Shown here in pieces: positions 1 to 9,899 of a DNA stretch of 64,000 bases. The translations under genes were made by a program, and so were the position numbers. Every line of letters begins with the position of its first letter. Position 1 is the stretch's first letter. The notes under the pieces were generated by a model. It had not been told where the DNA came from, ran no database searches, and saw only the letters and a list, made by a program, of their open reading frames with translations. The DNA comes from Pseudomonas fluorescens (GTDB taxonomy: Bacteria > Pseudomonadota > Gammaproteobacteria > Pseudomonadales > Pseudomonadaceae): the NCBI RefSeq assembly GCF_003732425.1, contig NZ_MOBX01000001.1, positions 149,402 to 213,401 of the forward strand, read 5' to 3'.

Positions 1-57
1 CAACTGGGCAAAGGCCAGTTCGTCCCGCGTCGCCTGCCGCTGGATTTCTGCTCGTAA
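1..57 (+). CDS. thiD: C-terminal end of hydroxymethylpyrimidine (phosphomethylpyrimidine) kinase, partial
   Basis: Only the last 18 codons are inside the window, in frame 1, ending in TAA at 55-57; the visible residues end in LPLDFCS. The identification rests mainly on position. In pseudomonads thiD, which phosphorylates HMP and HMP-P for thiamine synthesis, lies directly upstream of thiE, and the 18-nt gap to thiE suggests cotranscription. The short tail alone is not diagnostic. Confidence 0.6.
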   Translation, partial: QLGKGQFVPRRLPLDFCS

Positions 58-75
58 CGTCGTGAGGTCTGCCTG

Positions 76-699
76 ATGAAACTACGTGGCCTGTATGCCA
101 TTACCGACAGCCAATTGCTGGCCGGCAAGTTTCTGTCGTACGTGGAGGCGGCGCTGGAAGGCGGCGTCACCCTGCTGCAATATCGCGACAAAAGCAGTGA
201 CGAGGCCCGCCGTCTGCGCGAGGCCGAAGCGCTGCGCGATCTGTGCGAGCGCTACAAGACGCAGTTGATCATCAATGATGACGCTGAATTGGCCGCGCGC
301 CTCAACGTCGGCGTGCACCTCGGCCAGACCGACGGCCCACTGTCGCCGACCCGCGCCCTGCTCGGTTCGAAAGCGATCATCGGTTCGACCTGCCACGCGC
401 AAATTGCGCTGGCCGAACAAGCGGCCAAAGAGGGCGCGAGCTATGTCGCCTTCGGCCGCTTCTTCAATTCCAACACCAAGCCCGGCGCGCCGACCTGCAG
501 CCTTGATCTGCTGGACGAGGCCAAACGCACGCTGCACCTGCCGATCTGCGCGATTGGCGGCATCACCCTCGACAACGCTGCCCCGCTGGTGGCCCATGGG
601 GTCGACCTGCTCGCTGTGGTCCACGGCCTGTTTGGTGCCGAGAGCACCGCCGAAGTGACCCGCCGCGCCCGCGCGTTCAATGAATTACTGAAAATCTGA
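76..699 (+). CDS. thiE: Thiamine-phosphate synthase ThiE
   Basis: Joins HMP pyrophosphate to the thiazole phosphate to make thiamine monophosphate in the cytosol. The 207-residue TIM-barrel protein has the family landmarks in order: LQYRDK near residue 35 (pyrophosphate side), a LIINDD strand near 65, GVHLGQTDG near 78-87, GSTCHA near 103, [11 protein letters not shown] near 126-136 and the phosphate-binding CAIGGIT near 158. Length is normal for the family. It sits between thiD and hemL with only 15 nt before hemL, an order typical of Pseudomonas. No TPP riboswitch is visible in the window; if present it would be upstream of thiD. Confidence 0.96.
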   Translation: MKLRGLYAITDSQLLAGKFLSYVEAALEGGVTLLQYRDKSSDEARRLREAEALRDLCERYKTQLIINDDAELAARLNVGVHLGQTDGPLSPTRALLGSKAIIGSTCHAQIALAEQAAKEGASYVAFGRFFNSNTKPGAPTCSLDLLDEAKRTLHLPICAIGGITLDNAAPLVAHGVDLLAVVHGLFGAESTAEVTRRARAFNELLKI

Positions 700-714
700 T
701 TTGAGAGCCCGATC

Positions 715-1998
715 ATGTCTCGTTCCGAAACGCTGTTTGCCAATGCCCAGAAACACATTCCCGGAGGCGTGAACTCGCCGGTTCGCGCGTTCAAAAGCGT
801 GGGCGGCACACCGCTGTTCTTCAAGCACGCTGAAGGCGCTTACGTCACCGACGAAGACGACAAGCGTTATGTCGATTACGTAGGTTCGTGGGGCCCGATG
901 ATCCTCGGCCACAGTCACCCGGACGTGCTCGACGCGGTGCGCAATCAGTTGCAACACGGCCTGTCGTACGGCGCGCCAACCGCGATGGAAACCGAGATGG
1001 CCGACCTGGTCTGCTCGCTGGTGCCATCGATGGACATGGTGCGCATGGTCAGCTCCGGCACCGAAGCGACCATGAGTGCAATCCGTCTGGCCCGTGGTTA
1101 TACCGGCCGCGACAGCATCATCAAATTCGAAGGCTGCTACCACGGTCACTCCGACAGCCTGCTGGTCAAGGCCGGTTCCGGCGCATTGACCCAAGGCGTG
1201 CCGAGCTCGGCTGGTGTGCCAGCGGCATTCGCCAAACACACCCTGACCCTGCCGTTCAACGATATCGACGCGGTTGAGAAGATGCTCGCCGAAGTCGGTC
1301 AGGACGTAGCGTGCATTATTGTTGAGCCGGTTGCCGGCAACATGAACTGCGTGCCACCGGCACCAGGTTTCCTCGAAGGCCTGCGTTCGCTGTGCGACAA
1401 GCATGGCGTGGTGCTGATTTTCGACGAAGTGATGACCGGTTTCCGCGTCGCCCTCGGCGGTGCTCAGGCGTACTACGGCGTCAATCCTGACCTGACCACC
1501 TTCGGCAAGATCATCGGCGGCGGCATGCCGGTCGGTTGCTTCGGCGGCAAGCGTGAAATCATGGAGCGCATCGCGCCGCTGGGCCCGGTGTATCAGGCCG
1601 GCACCTTGTCGGGTAACCCGCTGGCGATGGCCGCCGGTCTGACCACTCTGCGCCTGATCAGCCGTCCGGGCTTCCACGCCGAACTGACCGACTACACCAC
1701 GCGTCTGCTCGACGGCCTGCAACAGCGCGCCGATGCCGCTGGCATTCCGTTCGTGACCACCCAGGCTGGCGGCATGTTCGGTCTGTACTTCAGCGGCGCC
1801 GACGACATCGTCACCTTTGAAGACGTGATGGCTAGCGACGCTGCACTGTTCGGTCGCTTCTTCCACCTGATGCTGGAAGGTGGCGTATACCTGGCACCGA
1901 GCGCCTTCGAAGCCGGTTTCACCTCGATCGCTCATGGCGAAGCCGAGTTGCAACTGACCCTGGACGCTGCCGAGCGCGCCTTCGCCGCACTGAAATAA
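715..1998 (+). CDS. hemL: Glutamate-1-semialdehyde 2,1-aminomutase HemL
   Basis: PLP enzyme that converts glutamate-1-semialdehyde to 5-aminolevulinate, the first committed tetrapyrrole precursor. The 427-residue protein has the class-III aminotransferase fold: FDEVMTGFR near 238-246, the PLP lysine K265 within [10 protein letters not shown], the SSGTEA cofactor loop near 114-119 and [13 protein letters not shown] near 298-310. A GAGAG ribosome site precedes the ATG by about 8 nt. A strong hairpin follows the stop (2009-2036). It probably shares a transcript with thiE, 15 nt upstream, although the pathways differ. Confidence 0.97.
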   Translation: MSRSETLFANAQKHIPGGVNSPVRAFKSVGGTPLFFKHAEGAYVTDEDDKRYVDYVGSWGPMILGHSHPDVLDAVRNQLQHGLSYGAPTAMETEMADLVCSLVPSMDMVRMVSSGTEATMSAIRLARGYTGRDSIIKFEGCYHGHSDSLLVKAGSGALTQGVPSSAGVPAAFAKHTLTLPFNDIDAVEKMLAEVGQDVACIIVEPVAGNMNCVPPAPGFLEGLRSLCDKHGVVLIFDEVMTGFRVALGGAQAYYGVNPDLTTFGKIIGGGMPVGCFGGKREIMERIAPLGPVYQAGTLSGNPLAMAAGLTTLRLISRPGFHAELTDYTTRLLDGLQQRADAAGIPFVTTQAGGMFGLYFSGADDIVTFEDVMASDAALFGRFFHLMLEGGVYLAPSAFEAGFTSIAHGEAELQLTLDAAERAFAALK

Positions 1999-2008
1999 TC
2001 GCCGCACC

Positions 2009-2036
2009 GCTGACGTTGGCTATCGCCAGCGTCAGC
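2009..2036 (+). terminator. Hairpin after hemL, probable terminator
   Basis: Twelve-pair stem (one G-U pair) with a 4-nt TATC loop, 11 nt after the hemL stop. Only three T residues follow, so termination may be incomplete. Confidence 0.55.
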
Positions 2037-2223
2037 TTTCACCTACACCCACGCCGTTTTTCCAACCCTCCTGCTAAAAATCTCCCCTAAAGTGGGCGAT
2101 ATATTCCCCGCGCAGCAGAAAAACGAGTAAAGACTTTGTAAGGTTGGCCCTGCTTATTTCATAATGCGCGCTTATTGGATCCCTCGATGGGTCCGCGTGC
2201 CCTTCAGAGGTAAGTCGATTCCC

Positions 2224-2778
2224 ATGAACCGCACCGGCCGCACCCTTGCCTTGGGCTGCCTGTTGCTCCTTCAGCCCCTGCTCGCGCATGCACAAGCAGG
2301 CGGCAACTCGTTGTTGATCCCGGCGATGGGTCGTTGCACCCTCAATACTCAGCCGCAAGACGTCACGCAGGCATTGGCCGCCTGCCAGAAAGCGGCGGAC
2401 GAAGGGGATGCACAAGCGCAATACGAGTTGGGTGAGTTCTACTACGACGGCAAGAATGCGCCGCGCGACCTCAATCAAGCCCTGAGCTATTTCGAAAAAG
2501 CCTCGTTGCAAGGCCACGCTCAGGCGCAATTCAAACTCGGCACCATGTTCTTCCACGGTGAAGGCGTGCAGGCCAACAACATTCAGGCCTATATCGTGTT
2601 GAAGATGGCTGCGGTCAACGGCGCTGAAGATGCGCTGGACACGGCCGATGAAGTCTCCGAAAAAATGTCCCGCGAAGACCTCGAAACCGCGACTCAGGTG
2701 CTCGGGCAAATTTTCCGTAAATACCTGATGGAACTGCAGAGTGCCGATGGGCGTACGCCGTTCTCGCCATTGCCTTAA
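2224..2778 (+). CDS. Secreted or periplasmic Sel1-repeat (TPR-like) protein
   Basis: The 184-residue protein starts at ATG 2224 rather than the in-frame ATG at 2164, because residues from 2224 form a clean signal peptide (MNRTGRTLALGC, hydrophobic core, cleavage near AHAQA). The mature part contains Sel1-type motifs: DAQAQYELGEFYYDG followed by ALSYFEKASLQGHAQAQFKLGTMFF, two 36-residue helical hairpins, then a less regular third. Sel1 repeats are protein-interaction scaffolds and the partner is unknown. It lies between the hemL terminator hairpin and a REPIN, so it is probably transcribed alone. Confidence 0.8.
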   Translation: MNRTGRTLALGCLLLLQPLLAHAQAGGNSLLIPAMGRCTLNTQPQDVTQALAACQKAADEGDAQAQYELGEFYYDGKNAPRDLNQALSYFEKASLQGHAQAQFKLGTMFFHGEGVQANNIQAYIVLKMAAVNGAEDALDTADEVSEKMSREDLETATQVLGQIFRKYLMELQSADGRTPFSPLP

Positions 2779-2786
2779 GGGCCTTT

Positions 2787-2918
2787 GTGGCGAGGGAGCT
2801 TGCTCCCGCTGGGGTGCGAAGCAGCCCTAAACGCTGCAATCGCGATCTGCCTGACACACTGCATTTCTCTGGTTTTACGACTGCTGCGCAGCCGAGCGGG
2901 AGCAAGCTCCCTCGCCAC
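2787..2918. repeat. REPIN doublet (GAGGGAGCTTGCTCCC type)
   Basis: Two inverted copies of a 24-nt element beginning GTGGCGAGGGAGCTTGCTCC lie at 2787-2810 and 2895-2918, each itself palindromic. Same family as copies at 4.8, 8.9, 14.9, 42.6, 47.4 and 54.0 kb. It sits between the convergent Sel1 and DUF1820 genes. Confidence 0.92.
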
Positions 2919-2944
2919 AAATCATTTCAAATCCAGATCAGGTT

Positions 2945-3274
2945 TTACTTCTCAGGCATCGGCATCGGAAACGGCATCACATTGCCGACCGCACCACGGG
3001 CTTCGCTGATTTTCGGGGTGCCCAGACGTTCCACCTCGTCGATGCGCACAATCGAATGCATCGGCACAAAGCTGCGCACCACGCCTTCGAACTGCGCCTT
3101 GAGCTTTTCTTCGCTCGGATCGACGACCACTTGCGTGCGCTCGCCAAAGACGAACTCTTCCACTTCCAGAAAACCCCACAGATCACTTTGATAGATCTGC
3201 TTGGCGTACATTTCGAACACCTGGCCCTGGTTGAGGAAAATCACCTTATAGATTGGAGCTTCGCGTTTGGTCAT
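2945..3274 (-). CDS. DUF1820 family protein
   Basis: A 109-residue soluble protein that starts MTKREAPIYK at 3274. The longer frame to 3391 adds 39 residues of non-protein-like sequence and was rejected, although no good ribosome site precedes 3274 either. The sequence YKVIFLNQGQVFEMYAKQI followed by WGFLEVEEFVFGE and VDPSEEKLKAQFEGV matches my memory of the DUF1820 family, a small conserved gammaproteobacterial group of unknown function. It is convergent to the Sel1 gene across a REPIN and divergent from miaB, a placement common in Pseudomonas. No catalytic motif is evident. Confidence 0.8.
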   Translation of the reverse strand: MTKREAPIYKVIFLNQGQVFEMYAKQIYQSDLWGFLEVEEFVFGERTQVVVDPSEEKLKAQFEGVVRSFVPMHSIVRIDEVERLGTPKISEARGAVGNVMPFPMPMPEK

Positions 3275-3407
3275 GGCGGGGGGATAACATCGGGGATAAA
3301 AATGAGGGCGCAAACTATAGCATAGCCACCGGACGCACAGCGGTAGGAACCTGAGGGCTTGTTCCCTATAATGCGCGGTTCTTCGAATCACGTGACGAAC
3401 CTACTCC

Positions 3408-4736
3408 ATGGCCAAGAAGCTTTACATCGAAACCCACGGTTGCCAGATGAACGAGTACGACAGCTCGCGCATGGTCGATCTGCTGGGCGAACATCAGGCC
3501 CTGGAAGTCACCGCGCGCGCGGAAGACGCCGACGTGATTCTGCTCAACACCTGCTCGATCCGCGAACGCGCCCAGGACCGGGTGTACTCGCAGCTCGGCC
3601 GCTGGCGCGAACTGAAACTGGCCAACCCGGACATGGTCATCGCCGTCGGCGGTTGCGTGGCCAGCCAGGAAGGCGCGGCGATCCGTGATCGCGCGCCGTA
3701 CGTCGACGTCGTGTTCGGCCCGCAAACCCTCCACCGTCTGCCGGAAATGATCGACGCCGCGCGCATCAGCAAGCTGCCGCAGGTCGACGTGTCGTTCCCG
3801 GAAATCGAAAAATTCGACCATTTGCCCGAGCCGCGCATCGACGGCCCGAGTGCTTACGTATCGGTGATGGAAGGTTGCAGTAAGTACTGCACGTTCTGCG
3901 TGGTGCCTTACACCCGTGGCGAAGAAGTCAGCCGGCCGTTCGACGACGTGATCGCCGAGATCATCCACCTCGCCGAAAACGGTGTGCGTGAAGTCACCCT
4001 GCTGGGGCAGAACGTCAACGGCTATCGCGGCACCACCCATGATGGCCGCCTGGCCGATCTCGCCGAGCTGATCCGTGTGGTCGCTGCCGTCGATGGCATC
4101 GACCGCATCCGCTACACCACCTCGCACCCGCTGGAGTTTTCCGACAGCCTGATCCAGGCCCACGCCGAGGTACCGGAACTGGTGAAACATCTGCACTTGC
4201 CGGTGCAGTCGGGCTCCGACCGGATTCTCGCGGCGATGAAGCGCAACCACACGGCGCTGGAGTACAAATCCAAGCTGCGCAAACTGCGTGCGGCAGTGCC
4301 GGGCATCTGCATCAGTTCGGACTTCATCGTCGGCTTCCCCGGCGAGACCGAGAAAGACTTCGAACAGACCATGAAGCTGATTGCCGATGTCGGCTTCGAC
4401 TTCTCCTACTCGTTCGTCTACAGCCAGCGCCCCGGCACGCCGGCGGCCGATCTGGCCGACGACACCCCGGAGGAGTTGAAGAAAGAACGCCTGAACGCCT
4501 TGCAACACCGCTTGAATCAGCAAGGCTTCGAAATCAGCCGACAAATGGTCGGTTCGATCCAGCGCATTCTGGTGACCGATTACTCGAAGAAAGACCCGGG
4601 CGAGCTGCAAGGGCGCACCGAGAATAATCGTATCGTCAACTTCCGCTGCGACAATCCAACCCTGATCGGCCAGTTCGCCGACGTTCACATTGATGCGGCA
4701 CAACCGCACTCGCTGCGTGGCTCTTTAATTCAGTAA
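3408..4736 (+). CDS. miaB: tRNA-2-methylthio-N6-dimethylallyladenosine synthase MiaB
   Basis: Radical-SAM methylthiotransferase that converts i6A37 to ms2i6A37 in tRNAs reading UNN codons. All six cluster cysteines are present: C12, C49 and C83 in the N-terminal UPF0004 domain and the radical-SAM triad C157, C161, C164 (CSKYCTFC). A C-terminal TRAM domain occupies roughly 375-440. The 442-residue length is normal. A REPIN separates it from ybeZ, but miaB-ybeZ-ybeY-corC-lnt is a conserved neighbourhood in proteobacteria. Confidence 0.97.
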   Translation: MAKKLYIETHGCQMNEYDSSRMVDLLGEHQALEVTARAEDADVILLNTCSIRERAQDRVYSQLGRWRELKLANPDMVIAVGGCVASQEGAAIRDRAPYVDVVFGPQTLHRLPEMIDAARISKLPQVDVSFPEIEKFDHLPEPRIDGPSAYVSVMEGCSKYCTFCVVPYTRGEEVSRPFDDVIAEIIHLAENGVREVTLLGQNVNGYRGTTHDGRLADLAELIRVVAAVDGIDRIRYTTSHPLEFSDSLIQAHAEVPELVKHLHLPVQSGSDRILAAMKRNHTALEYKSKLRKLRAAVPGICISSDFIVGFPGETEKDFEQTMKLIADVGFDFSYSFVYSQRPGTPAADLADDTPEELKKERLNALQHRLNQQGFEISRQMVGSIQRILVTDYSKKDPGELQGRTENNRIVNFRCDNPTLIGQFADVHIDAAQPHSLRGSLIQ

Positions 4737-4755
4737 CGCCAGTCGCAGATACCTT

Positions 4756-4885
4756 GTGGCGAGGGAGCTTGCTCCCGCTGGACTGCGCAGCAGGCCCAAA
4801 ACAGGCACCCCAATCATCCAGAAAGATTAGGGTTGCCTGGCTTGGGAGCGCTTCGCACTCCCGCGGGAGCAAGCTCCCTCGCCAC
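4756..4885. repeat. REPIN doublet (GAGGGAGCTTGCTCCC type)
   Basis: Inverted 24-nt arms at 4756-4779 and 4862-4885 flank about 80 nt. It lies between miaB and ybeZ and could attenuate readthrough or protect the upstream mRNA. Confidence 0.92.
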
Positions 4886-4982
4886 AGTTATCCAGTAAGA
4901 CTGTTTTAAGAGCTTTCGCACCCAGGCCTCTGGCGTTATCCTTGATTTCATCTCAATTGCCCCAGGGCGGCTAAATACGACC

Positions 4983-5981
4983 TTGAACGCACCCATAGAA
5001 CCACATCGTTTTATCCTCGAGCCTTTTGAGGCTCGCCGCTTCGCCAATCTGTGCGGGCAATTCGACGAGCATTTGCGCTTGATCGAACAGCGCCTGACCA
5101 TCGAGATCCGCAACCGCGGAAACCAGTTCGAGTTGATCGGCGACCCCAAGCACACCACGTCTGCGGAAAACCTGCTGCGCCGCCTGTACCGCGAAACCAA
5201 GGGTACCGAGCTGTCGCCAGACTTGGTGCACCTGTTCCTGCAGGAATCGGCCGTGGTCGAGCTGGACAATCACGCCCCTGCCGAAGCGTCCGTCGCCCTG
5301 CGCACCAAGAAAGGCATGATTCGCCCACGCGGCTTGAATCAACTGCGCTATGTGAAGGAAATCCTCGGCAACGACATCAACTTCGGCATCGGCCCGGCCG
5401 GTACCGGCAAGACCTATCTGGCCGTGGCCTGCGCTGTCGATGCTCTGGAGCGCGAGCAGATCCGCCGCATCCTGCTGGTGCGTCCGGCGGTCGAGGCGGG
5501 TGAAAAACTCGGTTTCCTGCCCGGCGACCTGTCGCAGAAGATCGACCCGTACCTGCGCCCGCTTTACGACGCACTCTACGAGATGCTCGGCTTCGAATAC
5601 GTGGCCAAACTGATCGAGCGCCAGGTGATCGAAGTTGCGCCGCTGGCTTACATGCGCGGCCGCACGCTGAACAACAGCTTCATCATTCTCGACGAAAGCC
5701 AGAACACCACCGTCGAACAGATGAAAATGTTCCTGACCCGGATCGGCTTCGGCTCCACCGCAGTCATCACCGGTGACATCACTCAGGTCGACCTGCCGCG
5801 TGGCACCAAGTCCGGCCTGCACCATGTGATCGAAGTGCTCAAAGACGTGCCGGGCATCAGCTTCACGCACTTCCAGCCTAAAGACGTCGTGCGCCATCCT
5901 TTGGTACAGCGGATCGTCGAGGCCTACGAGCGCTTCGAAAACCGTGACGAAGCACCCAAGGAAAACTCGCGCGATGCTTGA
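4983..5981 (+). CDS. ybeZ: PhoH-family ATPase YbeZ
   Basis: A 332-residue PhoH-like NTPase with Walker A GPAGTGKT at 137-144, Walker B IILDESQN near 233-240 and an N-terminal nucleic-acid-binding-like region. PhoH/YbeZ proteins are ribosome-associated partners of the endoribonuclease YbeY. The start is TTG at 4983, giving [10 protein letters not shown]; no in-frame ATG nearby would preserve the conserved N terminus. The stop overlaps the ybeY start by 8 nt, which implies translational coupling. Confidence 0.93.
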   Translation: MNAPIEPHRFILEPFEARRFANLCGQFDEHLRLIEQRLTIEIRNRGNQFELIGDPKHTTSAENLLRRLYRETKGTELSPDLVHLFLQESAVVELDNHAPAEASVALRTKKGMIRPRGLNQLRYVKEILGNDINFGIGPAGTGKTYLAVACAVDALEREQIRRILLVRPAVEAGEKLGFLPGDLSQKIDPYLRPLYDALYEMLGFEYVAKLIERQVIEVAPLAYMRGRTLNNSFIILDESQNTTVEQMKMFLTRIGFGSTAVITGDITQVDLPRGTKSGLHHVIEVLKDVPGISFTHFQPKDVVRHPLVQRIVEAYERFENRDEAPKENSRDA

Positions 5982-6468
5982 GCTGGATCTGCAAATCGCT
6001 ACCGAAGCGAGCGCCCCGAGTGAAGCCGACTTCCGCCAATGGTGCGAACTGGCCCTGCGTCAGCGCACCGCCGATTCGGAAATGACCATTCGTCTGGTCG
6101 ACGAGGAAGAAGGCCGCGAGCTCAATCACACCTGGCGCCACAAGGATTACGCGACCAACGTCCTGTCGTTCCCGGCGGAAGTGCCGGACGAGTTTCTCGA
6201 CATCCCATTGCTGGGCGATCTGGTTATCTGCGTGGCCGTGGTCGAGCGCGAAGCCGCCGAACAAGGCAAGGAACTAAAGGCCCACTGGGCACATCTGGTC
6301 ATTCACGGCTGCTTGCATCTGCTTGGTTACGACCATATAGATGACGAAGAAGCCGAAGAAATGGAAGCACTGGAACGCGAGTTGCTTGCTGAACTGGGCT
6401 ATCCCGATCCGTACGCGGACGACGAACCCGAAACATCCCCTATCGTTACAACAAAGGATTCAGAGTAA
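5974..6468 (+). CDS. ybeY: Endoribonuclease YbeY (16S rRNA maturation, ribosome quality control)
   Basis: Zinc-dependent single-strand endonuclease involved in 16S 3-prime end processing and 70S quality control. The motif [11 protein letters not shown] gives the metal ligands H111, H115 and H121, numbered from ATG 5974. I chose this ATG over the upstream GTG at 5944 because MLELDLQIA is the usual start and it overlaps the ybeZ stop by 8 nt. The 164 residues end in an acidic tail, common in pseudomonads. Next gene corC begins 5 nt after the stop. Confidence 0.95.
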   Translation: MLELDLQIATEASAPSEADFRQWCELALRQRTADSEMTIRLVDEEEGRELNHTWRHKDYATNVLSFPAEVPDEFLDIPLLGDLVICVAVVEREAAEQGKELKAHWAHLVIHGCLHLLGYDHIDDEEAEEMEALERELLAELGYPDPYADDEPETSPIVTTKDSE

Positions 6469-6473
6469 TCGCT

Positions 6474-7313
6474 ATGAGCGAAGATCGATCGAGCAACGGG
6501 CAGAAGTCATGGCTGGGTAAACTGACCCAGGCTTTTGCCCACGAGCCGAAGAACCGCCAGGAGCTGCTAGAGCTGCTGCGTGATGCACATCAGAACAAAC
6601 TGCTGGACAGCGAAGCGCTGGCCATCGTCGAAGGCGCCATTCAGGTGGCTGACCTGCAAGTACGCGACATCATGGTGCCGCGTTCGCAGATGATCAGCAT
6701 CAAGGCGACCCAGACACCCCGTGAATTCCTCCCGGCCGTGGTCGACTCGGCCCACTCGCGCTATCCGGTGATCGGCGAAAGCCATGACGACGTGATGGGC
6801 GTGCTGCTGGCCAAGGACCTGCTGCCGCTGATCCTCAAGGAAAACGGCGACAGCTTCAACATCAAGGATCTGCTACGCCCGGCCACCTTCGTGCCGGAGT
6901 CCAAGCGCCTGAACGTGTTGCTGCGTGAATTCCGCGCCAACCACAACCACATGGCCATCGTCATTGACGAATACGGCGGCGTGGCCGGTCTGGTGACCAT
7001 CGAAGACGTGCTGGAACAGATCGTCGGCGACATCGAAGACGAGCACGACGTCGAAGAAGACAGCTACATCAAGCCGCTGCCCAGCGGTGACTTCCTGATC
7101 AAGGCCCTGACGCCGATCGAGAACTTCAACGAGTTCTTCGACAGCGAATTCTCCGATGACGAGTTCGACACCGTCGGCGGCCTGGTGATGAGCGCGTTCG
7201 GGCACTTGCCAAAACGTAACGAAATCACTGAAATCGGCGCCTATCGCTTCCGCATCCTGAACGCCGACAGCCGTCGGATTCATTTGCTGCGACTGACCCC
7301 TATCGCCCGGTAA
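6474..7313 (+). CDS. corC: CorC/HlyC-type CBS-pair transporter-associated protein
   Basis: A 279-residue cytoplasmic protein with two CBS domains (about 70-130 and 135-190; VRDIMVPRSQMI marks the first) and a C-terminal CorC_HlyC domain (about 205-275, FDTVGGLVM). It lacks the N-terminal DUF21 membrane domain, as E. coli CorC (YbeX) does. The family is linked to Mg2+/Co2+ efflux, and ybeX has more recently been linked to ribosome metabolism, which fits its place between ybeY and lnt. Gaps of 5 nt upstream and 17 nt downstream indicate an operon. Confidence 0.92.
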   Translation: MSEDRSSNGQKSWLGKLTQAFAHEPKNRQELLELLRDAHQNKLLDSEALAIVEGAIQVADLQVRDIMVPRSQMISIKATQTPREFLPAVVDSAHSRYPVIGESHDDVMGVLLAKDLLPLILKENGDSFNIKDLLRPATFVPESKRLNVLLREFRANHNHMAIVIDEYGGVAGLVTIEDVLEQIVGDIEDEHDVEEDSYIKPLPSGDFLIKALTPIENFNEFFDSEFSDDEFDTVGGLVMSAFGHLPKRNEITEIGAYRFRILNADSRRIHLLRLTPIAR

Positions 7314-7330
7314 GAAATCTAAGGACTGAA

Positions 7331-8854
7331 ATGCGCTGGACAACCCGTCCCGGCTGGCCCGGTAACCTGCTGGCCGTGGCGGCCGGTGCAATCACCACGT
7401 TCGCTCTGGCACCGTTCAACATCTGGCCGCTGGCCTTGCTGGCGGTCGGTTTGTTCTATGCCGGTTTGCGCGAGCTGAGCCCGCGTCAAGCGCTGGGCCG
7501 TGGCTGGTGCTTCGGTTTTGGCCTGTTTGGCGCCGGCACCAGCTGGATCTATTACAGCATCCACCATTTCGGCGGCGCTTCGGTGCTGTTGGCCGGGTTC
7601 CTGATGCTGCTGTTTACCGCAGCGATCGCGTTTTTCTTCGCCCTGCCCGCGTGGGTCTGGGCGCGCTGGTTGCGCCGCAACGAGGCTCCGCTGGCCGATG
7701 CCTTGGCATTTGCTGCGTTGTGGGTCGGTCAGGAGGCCTTTCGCGGCTGGTTCCTCACCGGGTTCCCGTGGCTCTACTCCGGTTACAGCCAACTCGACGG
7801 CCCGTTGTCTGGGCTCGCACCGGTCGGCGGCATGTGGCTGGTGTCTTTCGTTCTGGCGTTGACTGCGGCGCTGATTTACAACGCGCCGCGTCTGCTGCAA
7901 ACCGGCCGCAAAGGCTTTATCGCTGCTGGCCTGGTGCTGTTGGTTGGGCCATGGGTCGCCGGCATTGCGCTCAAAGGTCATGCCTGGACCAGCCCGTCCG
8001 GCGCACCACTGAGCGTTGCCGCGATTCAGGGCAACGTCGCACAAAGCATGAAATGGGACCCGGCCGAACTCAATGCGCAGTTGGCCCTGTACCGCGACCT
8101 GAGTTTCCGCTCGAAACCGGTGGATCTGCTGATCTGGCCGGAGACCGCCGTGCCGGTATTGAAGGAGTCCGCAGAGGGCTACCTGAACATGATGGGCACC
8201 TTCGCCGCCGAGCGTAAATCGGCGCTGATCACTGGCGTACCGATCCGCGAAACCGTTCGCCATGAAAAACGCTTCTTCAACGGCATCACCGTGGTCGGCG
8301 AAGGCGATGGCACATACCTGAAGCAGAAACTGGTGCCCTTCGGCGAATACGTGCCGTTGCAGGATGTACTGCGCGGGCTGATCGCGTTCTTCGACCTGCC
8401 GATGTCCGACTTTGCCCGTGGCCCGGCCGATCAGGCGTTGTTGCAGGCCAAGGGGTATCAAATCGCACCGTTTATCTGCTACGAAGTGGTCTATCCGGAA
8501 TTTGCCGCCAGCCTGTCAGCGCGCAGTGATCTGCTGCTGACGATCAGCAACGACACCTGGTTCGGCACTTCGATTGGCCCGCTGCAGCATTTGCAGATGG
8601 CACAGATGCGTGCACTGGAGGCCGGACGCTGGATGATCCGCGCGACCAACAACGGCGTGACCGGCCTGATCAACCCGTTCGGGCAGATCACCGAGCAGAT
8701 TCCGCAGTTTGAACAGGGCATTCTGTACGGTGAAGTGGTGCCGATGCACAACCTGACGCCGTACCTGCAATGGCGTTCGTGGCCATTGATCATCGTGTGC
8801 TTGCTGTTGTTTGGCTGGGCACTGATGGCCAGCCGGATGTCGAAAACCCTCTAA
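7331..8854 (+). CDS. lnt: Apolipoprotein N-acyltransferase Lnt
   Basis: Inner-membrane enzyme that adds the third acyl chain to the N-terminal Cys of lipoproteins, needed for Lol sorting. The 507 residues show about six N-terminal membrane segments (residues 10-200), then a periplasmic nitrilase-like domain with the catalytic triad E271 (LIWPETAVP), K331 (YLKQKLVPFGEY) and C383 (FICYEVVYPE). A last membrane helix (near 477-498) precedes the C terminus. It is the last gene of the ybeZ-ybeY-corC-lnt operon, followed 18 nt later by a REPIN. Confidence 0.96.
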   Translation: MRWTTRPGWPGNLLAVAAGAITTFALAPFNIWPLALLAVGLFYAGLRELSPRQALGRGWCFGFGLFGAGTSWIYYSIHHFGGASVLLAGFLMLLFTAAIAFFFALPAWVWARWLRRNEAPLADALAFAALWVGQEAFRGWFLTGFPWLYSGYSQLDGPLSGLAPVGGMWLVSFVLALTAALIYNAPRLLQTGRKGFIAAGLVLLVGPWVAGIALKGHAWTSPSGAPLSVAAIQGNVAQSMKWDPAELNAQLALYRDLSFRSKPVDLLIWPETAVPVLKESAEGYLNMMGTFAAERKSALITGVPIRETVRHEKRFFNGITVVGEGDGTYLKQKLVPFGEYVPLQDVLRGLIAFFDLPMSDFARGPADQALLQAKGYQIAPFICYEVVYPEFAASLSARSDLLLTISNDTWFGTSIGPLQHLQMAQMRALEAGRWMIRATNNGVTGLINPFGQITEQIPQFEQGILYGEVVPMHNLTPYLQWRSWPLIIVCLLLFGWALMASRMSKTL

Positions 8855-8871
8855 GGGTTGGTCACTGACCT

Positions 8872-9002
8872 GTGGCGAGGGAGCTTGCTCCCGCTCGACT
8901 GCGCAGCAGTCGTAAAACCTGCAAACGCGATCTGCCAGACAGAATGCGCTTACAGGGTTTGGGTCCGCTGCGCAGACCAGCGGGAGCAAGCTCCCTCGCC
9001 AC
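8872..9002. repeat. REPIN doublet (GAGGGAGCTTGCTCCC type)
   Basis: Inverted arms at 8872-8895 and 8979-9002, between the convergent lnt and YdcF-type genes. Confidence 0.92.
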
Positions 9003-9033
9003 AACAGCCCTCTGCATTCAGACGGTCTGTGTG

Positions 9034-9795
9034 TCAGCGGTAAAACAGCGAATACCCCACCTGCCCCACCGCTTCGTTCAGCAATTGCCCGCTCTGCCAG
9101 ATCGACTTGAACTCCGGCAGCCAGCCACCAAACGGCCTGGCGTTATCGGTACCGAGAAACCCGACCGGCGCTGGCACTACTTCAAATCCCGCCTGCTGAA
9201 AACTCCACACCGATCGCGGCATGTGCCAGGCCTGTGTCACGATTACCACACGCTTGATCCCCTGCGGCAGCAGGATATCGGCGGTGAACTTCGCGTTTTC
9301 CCACGTAGTGCGGCTCTGACCTTCCTGCCAACGCACCGTCACGCCAAAGTCGTCGTGCAGCGAATCCGCCATCAACTTCGCCTCGGTCGGCGGCGTACCG
9401 TAATGCAAGCCACCCGTGGTCAGAACCGGCAACCCGGACGCTTTGGCCAGTCGCGCGGCATAACGCTGACGCTCAAGCCCCACACCGGTCGGCTGATCCT
9501 CGCCCCAGGCCAGATCACCGCGTTCACGACCGGAGCCGAGCACCACAATCGCATCAGCGCGTTGCGCCAGCGTTGCCCACTCTCCACGAGCCAGCGGCGG
9601 TTCGCGCTCCAGCGCTTTGGCGCCCCACTGCACGACCACCGGCAGGCTCATCAACCACATTCCGCCAAAGCCGATGGCGAAACACACGCCAGCCAGGCGC
9701 GGCCGTGAACGGCGCAGCCACCATGCGGCCAGCAACAGCAGCAAAAGGATGCCGGGCGGCAATAAAAGTTGTTTGATGAAATAACGAAAAGGCAT
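9034..9795 (-). CDS. YdcF/ElyC-type DUF218 envelope protein
   Basis: A 253-residue protein starting MPFRYFIKQL at 9795. The ORF extends to 10017 but the extra N terminus is not protein-like, and a GGAGA ribosome site lies 8 nt before 9795. Two N-terminal hydrophobic segments (about 8-28 and 35-55) anchor a DUF218 domain with DAIVVLGSGRERG, GLPVLTTGG, SRTTWENA and VVIVTQAWHMPRS, the family signature strands. E. coli ElyC, of this family, affects peptidoglycan and undecaprenyl-phosphate metabolism; that role here is inference. A 104-nt gap separates it from the next minus-strand gene. Confidence 0.85.
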   Translation of the reverse strand: MPFRYFIKQLLLPPGILLLLLLAAWWLRRSRPRLAGVCFAIGFGGMWLMSLPVVVQWGAKALEREPPLARGEWATLAQRADAIVVLGSGRERGDLAWGEDQPTGVGLERQRYAARLAKASGLPVLTTGGLHYGTPPTEAKLMADSLHDDFGVTVRWQEGQSRTTWENAKFTADILLPQGIKRVVIVTQAWHMPRSVWSFQQAGFEVVPAPVGFLGTDNARPFGGWLPEFKSIWQSGQLLNEAVGQVGYSLFYR

Positions 9796-9899
9796 CGGGC
9801 ATCTCCACAGATGCCCGAAGCCTAAAAGTGTTAATAAAGCGTTACAACCAATAGGTGGGATCCTGTTGAAAAAGATCCGGTTCTTGACCTGCCATGCGC

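Noticed and set aside
685..2007. 440-codon minus-strand open frame opposite hemL
   Set aside because: hemL on the other strand is complete and certain; the antisense frame has no family features.
2785..3009. Small open frames reading through REPIN sequences (repeated MARELAPAG-like peptides at several places)
   Set aside because: The same peptide arises wherever the repeat occurs, in different frames and without ribosome sites; it is repeat sequence, not a gene family.
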